Origin: Candidatus Leptofilum gracile
Lineage (GTDB): Bacteria > Chloroflexota > Anaerolineae > Promineifilales > Promineifilaceae
DNA length: 64,000 nt
NCBI GenBank assembly: GCA_016713825.1
Contig: JADJOJ010000003.1
Location: forward strand, 447,999-511,998
Reading direction: 5' to 3'
A program made the position numbers and the translations under genes. This document shows positions 44,287 to 54,536 of this stretch, piece by piece (position 1 is the stretch's first letter; every line of letters begins with the position of its first letter). Under the pieces are notes generated by a model, which saw only the letters and a list, made by a program, of their open reading frames with translations, was not told the origin of the DNA and ran no database searches.

Positions 44287-47200
44287 CTATTCTGCTGCGT
44301 CTGTGTGGAGCAGGATGGGCATGTATTGTTGGAAGAAGTTGAACTGCATGGCATCGCCGGGCACAACCAGCCGGGCTGCGGAGAGTTGGCCTGTTTCATC
44401 TGCACCGATTTCGTAGCCAGCGTTAGACGGCCGTATATCCCCATCAATATCAAACAGAGGTGTCGTCGAATTGCCCACATTGGTGATGCCCGCATTGATT
44501 GCCGGAGACCCCTCTTGCAGGTGGTAATCACCCAGCAAGTTAGGTGGTAGATCAACGGCCACCAAAACCACACCCACAAAGTTCGGATTCGTACGCCACG
44601 GCAATGCAGAAACGCTCACATCGTACGTTTCCACCACCATTGGGTTCACCCCAACCAGGTTCGTGGCATGAGGAATCGTCCCATCGGTAGTTTGCAAGAT
44701 AGAGTAGGTTGGTTGCAGCAGATGCGTGTTGCCACTCATGCCCACATCCCAGGTGTAGATGCCGCTGGGGTCGCCTGCCAGCCCAATACCCGAAACGCCA
44801 TCACCATTCCAGGAACCAGCCCGGTTATCCCAGAAGATGTTGTTAAACATCCGCGGGTTGCTGAAGATAGGCGCATTGGCACCCAACGTTGCTTGCAGTG
44901 CATCACTGTTCAGGCTAGAAGAAAGCCCCGCTGGCGCTGGCTGCCCATTGCTGGTGAGCGCCGTCGCCGTTGTCAGGTTCTTCATCACCGTGTTGTTGTA
45001 GAAGCGCACGTTTGGCGCATCATTCAAGGCCACACCGCCACCTTCGTGGGTAGAAACGTTGTTCACAATGATGTTGTTGTAAACGTCGTACCGGAAGTTG
45101 CCCGCCATCAAGAAGCGCAGCCCACCCCCATCATCGTTAGACAGGTTCGCCTGAATGATGTTGCTGTAAATATTTACCGTACCCGCCCCTGGCGAAAGCA
45201 TGAGGGCATTGGCTGGCAGTTCGCCAGCGATCATGATGCCACCACCCTCGTCCATGGAATGGTTGAAGTAAATACGGTTGTTGTGGATGCTGCCCTGAGG
45301 GCTGTAGCCGTAATGGCTGATGCCGCCACCATACTCCGTTGAGTAGTTGCCACAAATGTCATTGTTGGCAATTTCGTAACGCTGTGCCCCATCAAAGATA
45401 CCGATGGCACCAGCCAAATTCGTACCACCATTGGCCAGAATCTGGTTGTGGCCGATGAAAATCCGGTCGTTCTGGGCATCTTTACTGGGGTCACCGGCCG
45501 GTAGGTTCGGCGTGCCGATGCGGATGGCACCGGCGTAAGCCCCGCCATTGTTTTGGATGATGTTGTTGGTGATTTGCAGGTATTTGGCGTACGCATTGAC
45601 GAAGATGCCACCACCCTGAATCACCACGTTGGCTGCCTGGCCGTTGTTGCCGCCCCCAATCTGGTTGATGTTGTTGGGGAAGCCTTGCTGGTCGCCGCCT
45701 TCAATGGTGAACCCGTCGATGGCGGCGTTGAAGCCAGCCCGGAACTGGTTATTGCCTTCCGGGAAGACGGAAACAACCGCGCCTTCATAGATGGCCTGGT
45801 TGCCAGCCCGCGGCAAGCCTTCTACCAGGTCGCGCCAATCGGCGGCGCTGCCTGTGTCGCCAGAGAAGCCGAGGCCGTTGAGAACCGAACCCAAGACAAA
45901 GGAGCCATCGCCGTAAACGCCGCCGGGGCCAATCCCTTGCAGCTTCACCGGGGAGTGCATGACGACGTTTTCGTAGTAGAGGCCTTTGGGGTTCCACTGT
46001 TCTGGAGTGTCTGGGTACACCACAACCAGGGCGCGATTGCGGTTGGCTGCATCATTTAGCGCATCCTGAATGGTGGCCCCATTGTCGGTGTCGTACGCTT
46101 TGCCGGGGCCAACTTCGTAGATGAAGGGGCGGTACCCCGCGCCAATGGCGTGAATGGTGATGCCATTCACCAGGCTTTGCTCGTTGGCGGCAATGATTTC
46201 CAGGTGATGCGGACCAGACCCAAGCGTCTGCGGCACAATAATTGTGATCAGACGATCTTCCCAGTGGGTTACGGTGGCGGGCAAGGTGCCCAGGTAAACC
46301 TGGCCATTGCCTTGCACATCGCCAAAGCCCAAACCGAGGATGTTGATGGTTCGTTCGGCGTTGGTGCCGGTCAGGTCAACATAGGGTACATCTACGGCGA
46401 AGAGCTGGGGCGTGGTGTCTTCTAGCTTGCACTGGGCCACGTGGTTGAATTGTGAACCCGGTGACTGGATAGAGGTGGCCACTTGGGTGGGGGCCAGGTC
46501 GGCGATGACGCCCATACCTGGAATTACCTCGAAGTTGGCCGCGATGGTGCGGTACTGCGGGTTGTAATTGCCATTGAGCTGGCCTGGTTGACCTGGATCG
46601 TTGCCTACCAGCCGGAACATGTTGGCAAACATGCCGGTTGGCGATGGTGCGTTCATGGTCATGGTGGAGGGCATCAGGGCAGAGAACAGGCCGTTCGGGT
46701 CTGATTCTAGCGTGGTGACCAGGCGTTCGCTGAAGTCGTAAACGCCAATGGGCACGTTGGGGATGCCTGCTTTTTCGCCGAAGGTCCATTCGCGCGGGTT
46801 GGTGGAGAGGGTCAGGTCATCGAGGATGAGACCCCACCAGCGGCCGGGCAGCGGTACGTCGGTGAAGAAGAGGAAGGAGGGGGCGACGGCGCGGCCTTCG
46901 ATGACGCTCACCAGTTTGGTTTCGCACAGGCGGCGGTCGGTACCTTCGTAGATGCTGCCACCTTCGGCGGCGAAGTCTGGGTTTTCTACGGCGTTGGGGC
47001 CGTCGGAGCCAATGCCAGCCACATCAACTGTGTGCAGGGCACCGGCGCAGACGGGGAAGTCTGGCGGGTTGGCGGCGGGTCGGCCTGCTGTGGGTTGGCT
47101 GAGGTATTCATTACCAGAGAAGACGTTGAGGTCTTCTTCGCGTTCTACCTGGTAGAGGGGACGGCCGTATTCGTCATTGGGTACCACAACTTCTACCAGG

Positions 47201-49560
47201 TAATCGGCCGGTGGCAGGGCGGTAAATTCACCCCCCACGCAGACGGGGTTGGCCGGGTCTGTGGCGTCTAGCGTGCCGTTGAAGCAGCCATCGGCGAAGC
47301 CGTAGTTGCCGTTTACGGTGGCGAAGTCGTTTTGGAATTGGGTGCCCATCGCCATCGGTTCCAGGCAAATTTTGCCAGCGTCTACGGCGGGCAAAATCCA
47401 ATGATTTACCGGATCGCCTTCCACATCGTACGCCTGGCAGTTGATGGGACGGCCGTCTTCCCACAATTCGCTGGTGGTGGCTTGCAGTAGGGTGCCTTTG
47501 GCAAAGGAACCATCGGCAGCCAGTTCGTAACGGCCGCTTTCATCACAAGCAGCGGCGGTGGTGCCACAACGCACTGGTTCGTAGAGGTACATGGGCAGGT
47601 TGGGGATACCCGGTGCCCACGGTTCTACCGCCGCCAGCGAGGGGTCGTATTCGGCGCGGGTGGTGTCGTAGAAGACGGTGCCAGCGATGCCGCCGTTTTC
47701 ACCTGGGGCATAGGGCTGCACGCCCCAATCCAGGCGGCCAGATTGGCCAATGACGGGCATAACGCCCACGTCTACCCCTTCGCCGAGGATGGTGGTTTCT
47801 TCAAGTTGGTTAAAGGGTTGGAAGGTGTACCCTGTGACTTTGTATTGGGGCGAGAACGCTTCTAGCACCAACCAGTTGTTGTAGGGGTACATGTTTTCGT
47901 ATTCGTAGTAGCCATCGGAAGCGGTGGGGACCAAAATACCGCCACGATCCATTTCGGTGTTGTCCCGTTTTCTCAGGAGGATGGGGTATTCGCCGATGCC
48001 CATTTCGCCGGGGTCACGTCGGCCGTTGGCGTTGTTGTCGGCAAAGACGTAGCCGTGGACGTTGGTAAACCAGCCGGTGACGAAGAGTACGCCCATGTCT
48101 ACAACTTCGCCGTTAACGACGGAGACCTGGACGAGATCGAGGATGTTGAGTTGGGGGCCGTCCCAGTAGGTGAGCTGGTAATCGCCATCGGGGACGTGGG
48201 GGATGACAAAGCTGCCGTCTACGTCACCCTGGCCGATCCATACGGCCGTATCCCCACCCTGCAAATCGCTCAAAGCAATCCACGGGTTGGCAATCGTTTC
48301 CCGAATTTTGGCTCCAGATAGCCCACCCCAGAGGTGACCCTGGTAAGGCAACCCGCCATTAAACGGCACGTAAACCTCAGCGTTGGCAATAACACCCCGA
48401 ATTTCGCCCGCAACAGCATTGTTTGTCAGGTCATTTTTGGGCCGGACAAAACCAAAGATGGTAACCGGGAACGGTTCGTTGGCAATGACAAACTCGGTGT
48501 CGTAGCCGGTAGAACCTTCTTGAATCCAGGAATCCCACGGTTTGTTGCCTTCCAGCGTGGTGGTTTGCACCCAATCGGTGCCGTCTGGCGGCACAACCCA
48601 CGCCTCGAACCGGTTGGTGCCCAGGTTGTGGATGATGATGTCGCCGTTTTCATCGCTCAGGCATTTGCCGCCAGAACCGGGAATCGGTACTGGTGCGCCA
48701 TCTTCCCAAACGTACCCGTTGGGGTACAGAATTGGGTCGTAGTTGGGATGGCCAGGGGCCAGCTCGTACTCTGTGCAGATGGGGTTGCCGTACACATCGT
48801 TGGTCACCTCACCGCCGATATCGCCGATATGCCCTTCAAAACCGGCCAAACCCGCTTCGGCGGGCACGTCTGCGGCGGAGTTGGGCAGGCTGTTGTCTTC
48901 AAACACTTTGATGATGAGGGTGGCGGTGGGCAGCGGCAGGGGCTGCATGGAAACGTTGACGGTAGCTACGCCCGGATTGCCTGAATCTTCTTCCATGGGA
49001 ATGGAGAACCATTGGCCGTCTAGCTTGTAGCCATCGGCAATGACGGAGATGAGGTAGCGCCCTTCGGGTAGATTCAGGGTGGTTCCTTCGCTTAAAACGG
49101 TTTCATCACCCTGGGTAACGATGGGGCTCCAACTGGCAATACCGGCAATGCTGGGCCATTGGCAGTTGTCTGGGTAGTCTGGATTGGCGATTTGCTCTGC
49201 TTCATCCATAAATGGGGCGCAGTCTGGGTAACGCCCCATGCGAGTATCCCCGGTATTGTCTTCATTGATGATGAATTTATATTCGGGGATGGAATCGCCA
49301 GCCACAATGCCGGGTGGGTTGGGGTCGCCCAAGGGGGCACCCCAGAGGGGCTCTGTGCGGGCGCTGACAACTTTCAGGGCAATGTTGGTAGTGGTGGCAG
49401 CGGGTGCGGCCGGTGCGGCGGGTGCGGCACTGACAAGCAGTTTGTCAATGGCGGAAGGGCCTGCCGTGTCTACCATTGCAGAGGAAGCTGGCAACACCAC
49501 CACGAGGGCAATGCACAAGCCTAACAGCAATAATAGCAACAATGTTCCTCTTCGTTCCAT
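44287..49560 (-). CDS. Giant secreted protein with SdrD-B-like, IPT and beta-helix domains
   Basis: The start ATG at 49560 has a strong AGGAGG site and opens a signal peptide (LLLLLLLGLCIALVVVL). The 1757-residue chain has repeated SdrD-B/Cna-like modules, such as GYVFADNNANGRRDPGEMGI with a calcium-type Asp/Asn loop. An IPT/TIG-like domain lies around residues 1090-1170 (INILGLGFGDVQGNGQVYLG). A right-handed beta-helix of many N/G turns fills about 1180-1600 (NNIIQNNGGAYAGAIRIG). No LPxTG anchor is present. It opens the operon that continues into the multicopper proteins and may be a surface scaffold for them. Confidence 0.85.
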   Translation of the reverse strand: MERRGTLLLLLLLGLCIALVVVLPASSAMVDTAGPSAIDKLLVSAAPAAPAAPAATTTNIALKVVSARTEPLWGAPLGDPNPPGIVAGDSIPEYKFIINEDNTGDTRMGRYPDCAPFMDEAEQIANPDYPDNCQWPSIAGIASWSPIVTQGDETVLSEGTTLNLPEGRYLISVIADGYKLDGQWFSIPMEEDSGNPGVATVNVSMQPLPLPTATLIIKVFEDNSLPNSAADVPAEAGLAGFEGHIGDIGGEVTNDVYGNPICTEYELAPGHPNYDPILYPNGYVWEDGAPVPIPGSGGKCLSDENGDIIIHNLGTNRFEAWVVPPDGTDWVQTTTLEGNKPWDSWIQEGSTGYDTEFVIANEPFPVTIFGFVRPKNDLTNNAVAGEIRGVIANAEVYVPFNGGLPYQGHLWGGLSGAKIRETIANPWIALSDLQGGDTAVWIGQGDVDGSFVIPHVPDGDYQLTYWDGPQLNILDLVQVSVVNGEVVDMGVLFVTGWFTNVHGYVFADNNANGRRDPGEMGIGEYPILLRKRDNTEMDRGGILVPTASDGYYEYENMYPYNNWLVLEAFSPQYKVTGYTFQPFNQLEETTILGEGVDVGVMPVIGQSGRLDWGVQPYAPGENGGIAGTVFYDTTRAEYDPSLAAVEPWAPGIPNLPMYLYEPVRCGTTAAACDESGRYELAADGSFAKGTLLQATTSELWEDGRPINCQAYDVEGDPVNHWILPAVDAGKICLEPMAMGTQFQNDFATVNGNYGFADGCFNGTLDATDPANPVCVGGEFTALPPADYLVEVVVPNDEYGRPLYQVEREEDLNVFSGNEYLSQPTAGRPAANPPDFPVCAGALHTVDVAGIGSDGPNAVENPDFAAEGGSIYEGTDRRLCETKLVSVIEGRAVAPSFLFFTDVPLPGRWWGLILDDLTLSTNPREWTFGEKAGIPNVPIGVYDFSERLVTTLESDPNGLFSALMPSTMTMNAPSPTGMFANMFRLVGNDPGQPGQLNGNYNPQYRTIAANFEVIPGMGVIADLAPTQVATSIQSPGSQFNHVAQCKLEDTTPQLFAVDVPYVDLTGTNAERTINILGLGFGDVQGNGQVYLGTLPATVTHWEDRLITIIVPQTLGSGPHHLEIIAANEQSLVNGITIHAIGAGYRPFIYEVGPGKAYDTDNGATIQDALNDAANRNRALVVVYPDTPEQWNPKGLYYENVVMHSPVKLQGIGPGGVYGDGSFVLGSVLNGLGFSGDTGSAADWRDLVEGLPRAGNQAIYEGAVVSVFPEGNNQFRAGFNAAIDGFTIEGGDQQGFPNNINQIGGGNNGQAANVVIQGGGIFVNAYAKYLQITNNIIQNNGGAYAGAIRIGTPNLPAGDPSKDAQNDRIFIGHNQILANGGTNLAGAIGIFDGAQRYEIANNDICGNYSTEYGGGISHYGYSPQGSIHNNRIYFNHSMDEGGGIMIAGELPANALMLSPGAGTVNIYSNIIQANLSNDDGGGLRFLMAGNFRYDVYNNIIVNNVSTHEGGGVALNDAPNVRFYNNTVMKNLTTATALTSNGQPAPAGLSSSLNSDALQATLGANAPIFSNPRMFNNIFWDNRAGSWNGDGVSGIGLAGDPSGIYTWDVGMSGNTHLLQPTYSILQTTDGTIPHATNLVGVNPMVVETYDVSVSALPWRTNPNFVGVVLVAVDLPPNLLGDYHLQEGSPAINAGITNVGNSTTPLFDIDGDIRPSNAGYEIGADETGQLSAARLVVPGDAMQFNFFQQYMPILLHTDAAE

Positions 49561-49563
49561 GTA

Positions 49564-49573
49564 AACCTCCTGA
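49564..49573 (-). promoter_or_regulatory. Strong Shine-Dalgarno of the giant exoprotein
   Basis: On the coding strand TCAGGAGGTT lies 5-8 bases before the ATG at 49560. It fixes this start over an in-frame ATG 123 bp upstream, which has no such site and no signal peptide. Confidence 0.85.
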
Positions 49574-49769
49574 ACGCGTCTGCTAAAGCAGATGTGGTAA
49601 TAATGAATCGGAATGAATCGGGAGTACCTGTCTTTGGGTAGATTCAGGTGCTGTGTAGAGACAGACTGGTACTCCAATACCAATGATAGGAAGTAAACGG
49701 GTTAGAAAAGTTGAAAAAGCTTGGCGTTAATTGTGAAGAATTGGTGAAAGGTTGTGGGGGTGGTGAAGA

Positions 49770-50162
49770 TTAGGCCGTGGGGCCAGCCAGGAGGGAGCGT
49801 ACGAAGATGATGATTTCCAGGGGGTCAACGGGTTTGACGAGGTAGCCGCGAGCGCCATTGCGGTGGGCTTTTTGTTGCAGCATGGTGGAAATTTGGGCAG
49901 AAAGGATGACGATTTGGGTGGTTGCGTGGTGTTGTTTAACTTCGGCCAGCAGCGGGAGGCTGGATTCGCCAGAGAGGTCGAGGTCTAGCAGGAGCAGGTC
50001 GAACTGTTTGGTTTGCAGGTGTTGGCGAGCGGTGGGGAGGGAAACGGCCGTTTCCACCACAAACCCGGCCCTTTGCAACACCATCGCCATCGTGGTTCGC
50101 AAATTTGGATCATCTTCTACCAACAGCAGCTCTCGCTGGTCTACTTCTGCCATGTCGCTCAT
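49770..50162 (-). CDS. Stand-alone response regulator receiver
   Basis: The 130-residue protein is a single CheY-like receiver. It has the acidic pair (LLVEDDPNL), the phospho-acceptor Asp in LLLLDLDL (about 60), Ser/Thr in VILSAQ and the Lys in YLVKPVDP. There is no output domain, so it works by protein contact or in a phosphorelay. It lies 81 bp after the OmpR-type regulator, downstream of the sensor kinase. Confidence 0.9.
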   Translation of the reverse strand: MSDMAEVDQRELLLVEDDPNLRTTMAMVLQRAGFVVETAVSLPTARQHLQTKQFDLLLLDLDLSGESSLPLLAEVKQHHATTQIVILSAQISTMLQQKAHRNGARGYLVKPVDPLEIIIFVRSLLAGPTA

Positions 50163-50243
50163 AAGTAGACATTATAATCAGCTTTTGTCCAGGAAATATG
50201 GAGAAAAATTGGGGGATATTGAACCCGCGTCTACGACGCGCCC

Positions 50244-51038
50244 TTACGTTACCAGCCGGTACCCTTCGCCGCGCACGGTGATGAGGTAACGGGGATTGCG
50301 GGAATCTTGCTCAATCGCTTTGCGCAGTTCATGGATGCGCCAGCGGGTTACTTCTTTGGCTTCAATGGGGGTGGTTTCGTATCCTTGCGCTTCTTTTACC
50401 AGCTTTTGGTAATCCAAGGTGTTGGGCGAAAAGCGCAAGAGAACCGTGAGGTAGTCGAACCCGGTGGGGGTGAGCGTGAGCTCTTCATCATTGAAAGAGG
50501 CAATGCGGGTATGCATATCTACCAGAAACGGGCCGCGCCGCAGGTAGCGGTCGCCTTCTGTGTCTACCTCTGCCTGGGCGGTGTCGGCGGGGTTCGCGCC
50601 GTCGATCTGGTTCAGTTCGCCGAGCAGGCGCTGCATTTCGTTCATGATCGCCCGGCGGCGGTCTGGCTGCTGCTGCAACAAAACTTGCTTGACGCGGGCC
50701 AAAATTTGGGGCGGGTCGATGGGCTTGAGCAAATAGTCGGCTGCCCCGCGCCGCACGGCCTCGATGGCTGAATCGAGACTGGCAAAGGCGGTAAGCAGCA
50801 AAACAGGCATGTTTGGGTAAAGCTGCTTAATTTCTGTTAAGAGGATCAGGCCACTCTTTTTGGGCATTTTTATGTCCAAAAAGGCGAGGTCAAAGGTTTG
50901 CTCGTTTAATTTTTGGTGCGCTTCGTCGGCGTCCCCGGCGGTGGTGACGATATACCCGTCTCGCTGCAAAATAAGGCTGAGGGTGGTGCGTAAGTTTGGT
51001 TCGTCGTCAACGATCAAAATTTTGTAATGAAGCTGCAT
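50244..51038 (-). CDS. OmpR-family response regulator
   Basis: The ATG at 51038 is preferred (GAGGAAG upstream; receiver begins at KILIVDDEPNLR). The longer frame is repeat-derived sequence. The 264-residue product has a receiver with phospho-Asp in LAFLDIKMP and Lys in YLLKPIDPP, a linker, and a C-terminal winged helix (ELTLTPTGFDYLTVLL, ... TRWRIHELRKAIEQD, ... YLITVRGEGYRL). It is presumably phosphorylated by the kinase encoded upstream and is the likely regulator of the oxidase operon that follows. Confidence 0.92.
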   Translation of the reverse strand: MQLHYKILIVDDEPNLRTTLSLILQRDGYIVTTAGDADEAHQKLNEQTFDLAFLDIKMPKKSGLILLTEIKQLYPNMPVLLLTAFASLDSAIEAVRRGAADYLLKPIDPPQILARVKQVLLQQQPDRRRAIMNEMQRLLGELNQIDGANPADTAQAEVDTEGDRYLRRGPFLVDMHTRIASFNDEELTLTPTGFDYLTVLLRFSPNTLDYQKLVKEAQGYETTPIEAKEVTRWRIHELRKAIEQDSRNPRYLITVRGEGYRLVT

Positions 51039-51203
51039 AACTTCCTCTGGGCGGTAAACGGCCGTTATCTCTTCAAAAATAGGCCGCGGATGAACGCGGA
51101 TTAAATCTGGGTGCAATCTGCGCAAATCTGCTTGTGCATGCATGCACCAATCTGCTGATTTTTTATTCATGGTGGGCAACGGCCGTTGTTGCCACCTCCA
51201 CAA

Positions 51204-54200
51204 CTATTCTTCAGTTATCTCATCATCTGGCAAAACGGGCAGCCAGATGGTAAATGTGGCCCCGTTGCCCGGTTTGCTTGCCACGGCAATGTTGCCGCCA
51301 TGTTTTTGCACAATGTCATAACAAATGGCTAATCCCAAACCGGTGCCGTTGTCTTTTTTGGTGAAAAACGGCTCGAACAGCTTTTCCTTATCTTCGGGCC
51401 GAATGCCGATGCCGGTATCTTGAATAACTAAACCAATTTCGTCCTGATTGGTTACGAGCGATAAGGTTAATTGGCCGCCATCGGGGGTCATGGCATCAAT
51501 TGCGTTCAGGCAGATGTTGATGACAACTTGTTTAAGCTGGTTGGCATCGCCTAGCACCCACAGCGGTTTGTGTGCCGGTTCAAACAGATACACGATGTTA
51601 TTTTGTTTGAGATGTTCCCGCAAAATTAAATGTACCTGGCTGATGACATCTGGCAGCGAAACGGGGTTTTGCACGTTGCTGCTGGCCTGACGATACACAT
51701 CCCGAAGCTGCAGCACCAGATTGGTGAGGCGATTGGTTTCAGAGAGCGCCATTTCCAGGTACGTCTGCATGGGCATCGCATTGGCCACATCTTGCTGAAT
51801 TAAAAATAAACAATTTTTGATGGTTTGCAAGGGGTTGTTGAGCTCATGGGCGACAGAGGCAACCATGCGCCCCATGGCCGACAGCTTTTGGGCCTGCACC
51901 AGCTGGGCGCGGGTCGATTGCTCTTTTTGCAGAATTTTGCCCAGATCGTCGAAGAGCAGGGCGTTTTGTACGGCGAGGGAAGCTTGTGAGGCCAGTAGCT
52001 CTAACCGGCGCATGGTGTTGCGGTCGAAATTGGCTGGCTTGTCGCTTTGTACCACCAGGAAGCCAGAGGTGTCATGGGTGATGCGCAGGGGGGCGGCCAC
52101 CAGGGCGGTTGGCCCCAGGGCGACCTGGTTGGGCTGGGCAAAGGCGAGGTTGGTGAGGTTTTCCTGGTGATTTTCGGCAATCAGTACCGGTTTGCCCGTG
52201 TCCATGATCAGTTCTAGCGGGGGCAGTTCGTCGCTGAGGTATTCTTGATTTAACAGTTTTTGCAGGGTGGGGGGCAGGGTGCCGTTACTGTTTTGTGGGT
52301 GGCTGTGCCGGGTGCGGTAAATTTCGCCATCGCGCAGGAGGAAGACGGCCGTTTCCGTACAGTCTACCATCGCCACCGTTTGGTTGATGATGGTGGCCAA
52401 AACGGCGTCCATTTCCAGGCTTTGGCTAAGGGCTACGGCGGCCCGTGCCAAATGTTCAGCCTGCTGCCGCTGAATTTTTTCTGATTGGTACAGGCGGGCG
52501 GTGTTGATGGCTACGGCGGCAGAATCGGCCAGGCGCATCAGCAGCCGCTCGTCCTGAGAACTAAAAACGTGGGTCTGTGATTGGTTTTGGATGGTGATGG
52601 TGCCTAGTTGGAAACGGCCGCTTTGCAGGGGGGCAATGACCAACGAGGCTGGCGCTTTTCCAGAAAAGATAGTTGCATAGGTCGATTGCTGCACATCGGG
52701 CAAATTTACCAGCTTGCCACTGCGAAAAACTTCATCGGCCAGGCCGGTGTCCAGGCTCAAAAACAGATCCGACAGATCGTTTTCTGTGTCGCCGCTCCAC
52801 ACGGTGGGCATCAGGTACCCTTCTTGCTCGTCTAGCATGTGAATTACTACACCATCGGCTTGTGTTAACAGCCGGGGCGTTGAATCGGCAATGAGCTGCA
52901 AAATGTTGTCCAGGTCCAGGGTTTCATTGAGCGATTGGTTGATGGCGGCCAGCGTGGCCGTCTCGTTGAGCCGATGACGAATCTCTTCTAGCTGATGGGC
53001 GTGGCTGATAGCGATGGCGGCCCAGTTGGCGGCGGCTGTGAGGGCGCGGATGCTGTCGTCATCGAAGGCGTTGGCTTGCCGGTGCGCGGCCTGGATGAGG
53101 CCCAACCGCTTCTGGCCCAGGGCCAGGGGAACGGCCAGCAGCGATTTGGGTTTGCAGGCACAGGTTGAGGCGATGTCGAAACGGCCGTCTCCGTCTCCTT
53201 CTGTGAGGGACAAAGCACGGCCCGTCCGCATAACCTCCCCCGGCACCCCTTCATGCAGCGAGGCGTGCATGCCGGCAAACGTATCTGAATCTAAACCCGC
53301 TGTGGCCACATAGGCCAGACGGTTGCCTTTGCGCAAAAGAATTGACAAACATTCGGCACCTACCAAAGGCGTTACCTGGTCGATAACGTCCGTGAAAATC
53401 TTGGGCAGCTCCAAACTAGACACCACCGATTGCCCCAGCTGGCCCAGCATGACCAGCTCCTGGTTGTGCCGCGCCATCTGTATTTCTGCCTGTTTCCGTT
53501 CGGTGATATCTTGCTTAATGGCAATGTAATGCGTAATTTCGCCATGCTTATTGCGTACCGGGGCGATGGATTGATTTTCGATATAAACAGAATTGTCTAA
53601 TCGTCGGTTGATCAACTCCCCAGACCATACCTGGCCAGATTGAATTGCCTGCCACATGGTGGCGAACGTTTCTGGTTGATGCTGCCCGGAATTAAAAATG
53701 CTGGCATCCTGGCCGATCAGCTTCTCAAACGAGAAGCCGGTCATTTCTGTGAGTGCCGGGTTTACCCATTCGATGAGCCCTTTGTTGTTTGTGATCATAA
53801 TGCCGTTGGCGGCGGCTTCTAGCGCGGTGGTTTGCAGCTGAAGCTGCTGCTGCGACTTTATGCGTTCAGAAATATCGCGAACGACATACACCTGTAGGCT
53901 GCTTTCATTTTTGGCTTCCACACGGTTGACGGTAATTTCGGCCGTGTATTTAAGTTCTTGGCGGGGATGCAGCTCAGACTCAAGGCGAAAGATATTGCCG
54001 TTAGACAGTGTGGCTTCTATTTTTTGCCGTAAAGGGGGCCATGGGTTTTGCTCGGTGGCTAAGAAACGGGAAACAGGTTGCCCGCGCATTTTGGTTTGAG
54101 GGAATCCCAGCAGTTTTTCGGCCGTACGGTTACAAGACAAAATGGTGTCATCTGCACTGTTTACCACAATCACGCCATCGGTCAGGCTGGCAAAAACAAT

Positions 54201-54536
54201 CTCTAAAAAGTTATTGGCGGTGTCCAACGCTTTTTCGGTGCGCTGATACCGGCCAATCACTTCTACCAATGGTTTAAAGGCGTAGTAATACAAAATTGGG
54301 AACACGAGGATAGCAAGCAGCGTGGCATCGAGGGTGCCTTCTACCAAAATTTCGATAAAGGTGGCGTCGGGATCAAAAATCAGCGGCTCTAGCGTCAGCA
54401 TAATGGCCAATTCCACAACGAATACAGAGACCATCAGCACGCGCATAAGGTGCAGCGGGGATAGGTTGAGGACGTGTTGTTTGAAGGTTGCATCTGTCAG
54501 GATCGGCTCTGGTTTAAATGCCGGTTGTTGGGTCAT
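51204..54536 (-). CDS. Multi-sensor histidine kinase (PAS-PAS-GAF-GAF-GAF)
   Basis: The 1110-residue kinase starts at ATG 54536 (GGAGTAA upstream). It has two membrane helices (about 30-95), then two PAS domains (about 110-225 and 235-350, the second ending in IAIKQDITERK). Three GAF domains follow (about 370-530, 545-700, 715-870). The HisKA domain has the phospho-His in VAHELNNPLQT (about 900). The HATPase ends with NICLNAIDAM, IQDTGIGIRP and GTGLGLAICYDIV. The many sensory domains suggest input of redox, light or small molecules. It heads a three-gene signalling unit on the minus strand. Confidence 0.92.
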   Translation of the reverse strand: MTQQPAFKPEPILTDATFKQHVLNLSPLHLMRVLMVSVFVVELAIMLTLEPLIFDPDATFIEILVEGTLDATLLAILVFPILYYYAFKPLVEVIGRYQRTEKALDTANNFLEIVFASLTDGVIVVNSADDTILSCNRTAEKLLGFPQTKMRGQPVSRFLATEQNPWPPLRQKIEATLSNGNIFRLESELHPRQELKYTAEITVNRVEAKNESSLQVYVVRDISERIKSQQQLQLQTTALEAAANGIMITNNKGLIEWVNPALTEMTGFSFEKLIGQDASIFNSGQHQPETFATMWQAIQSGQVWSGELINRRLDNSVYIENQSIAPVRNKHGEITHYIAIKQDITERKQAEIQMARHNQELVMLGQLGQSVVSSLELPKIFTDVIDQVTPLVGAECLSILLRKGNRLAYVATAGLDSDTFAGMHASLHEGVPGEVMRTGRALSLTEGDGDGRFDIASTCACKPKSLLAVPLALGQKRLGLIQAAHRQANAFDDDSIRALTAAANWAAIAISHAHQLEEIRHRLNETATLAAINQSLNETLDLDNILQLIADSTPRLLTQADGVVIHMLDEQEGYLMPTVWSGDTENDLSDLFLSLDTGLADEVFRSGKLVNLPDVQQSTYATIFSGKAPASLVIAPLQSGRFQLGTITIQNQSQTHVFSSQDERLLMRLADSAAVAINTARLYQSEKIQRQQAEHLARAAVALSQSLEMDAVLATIINQTVAMVDCTETAVFLLRDGEIYRTRHSHPQNSNGTLPPTLQKLLNQEYLSDELPPLELIMDTGKPVLIAENHQENLTNLAFAQPNQVALGPTALVAAPLRITHDTSGFLVVQSDKPANFDRNTMRRLELLASQASLAVQNALLFDDLGKILQKEQSTRAQLVQAQKLSAMGRMVASVAHELNNPLQTIKNCLFLIQQDVANAMPMQTYLEMALSETNRLTNLVLQLRDVYRQASSNVQNPVSLPDVISQVHLILREHLKQNNIVYLFEPAHKPLWVLGDANQLKQVVINICLNAIDAMTPDGGQLTLSLVTNQDEIGLVIQDTGIGIRPEDKEKLFEPFFTKKDNGTGLGLAICYDIVQKHGGNIAVASKPGNGATFTIWLPVLPDDEITEE

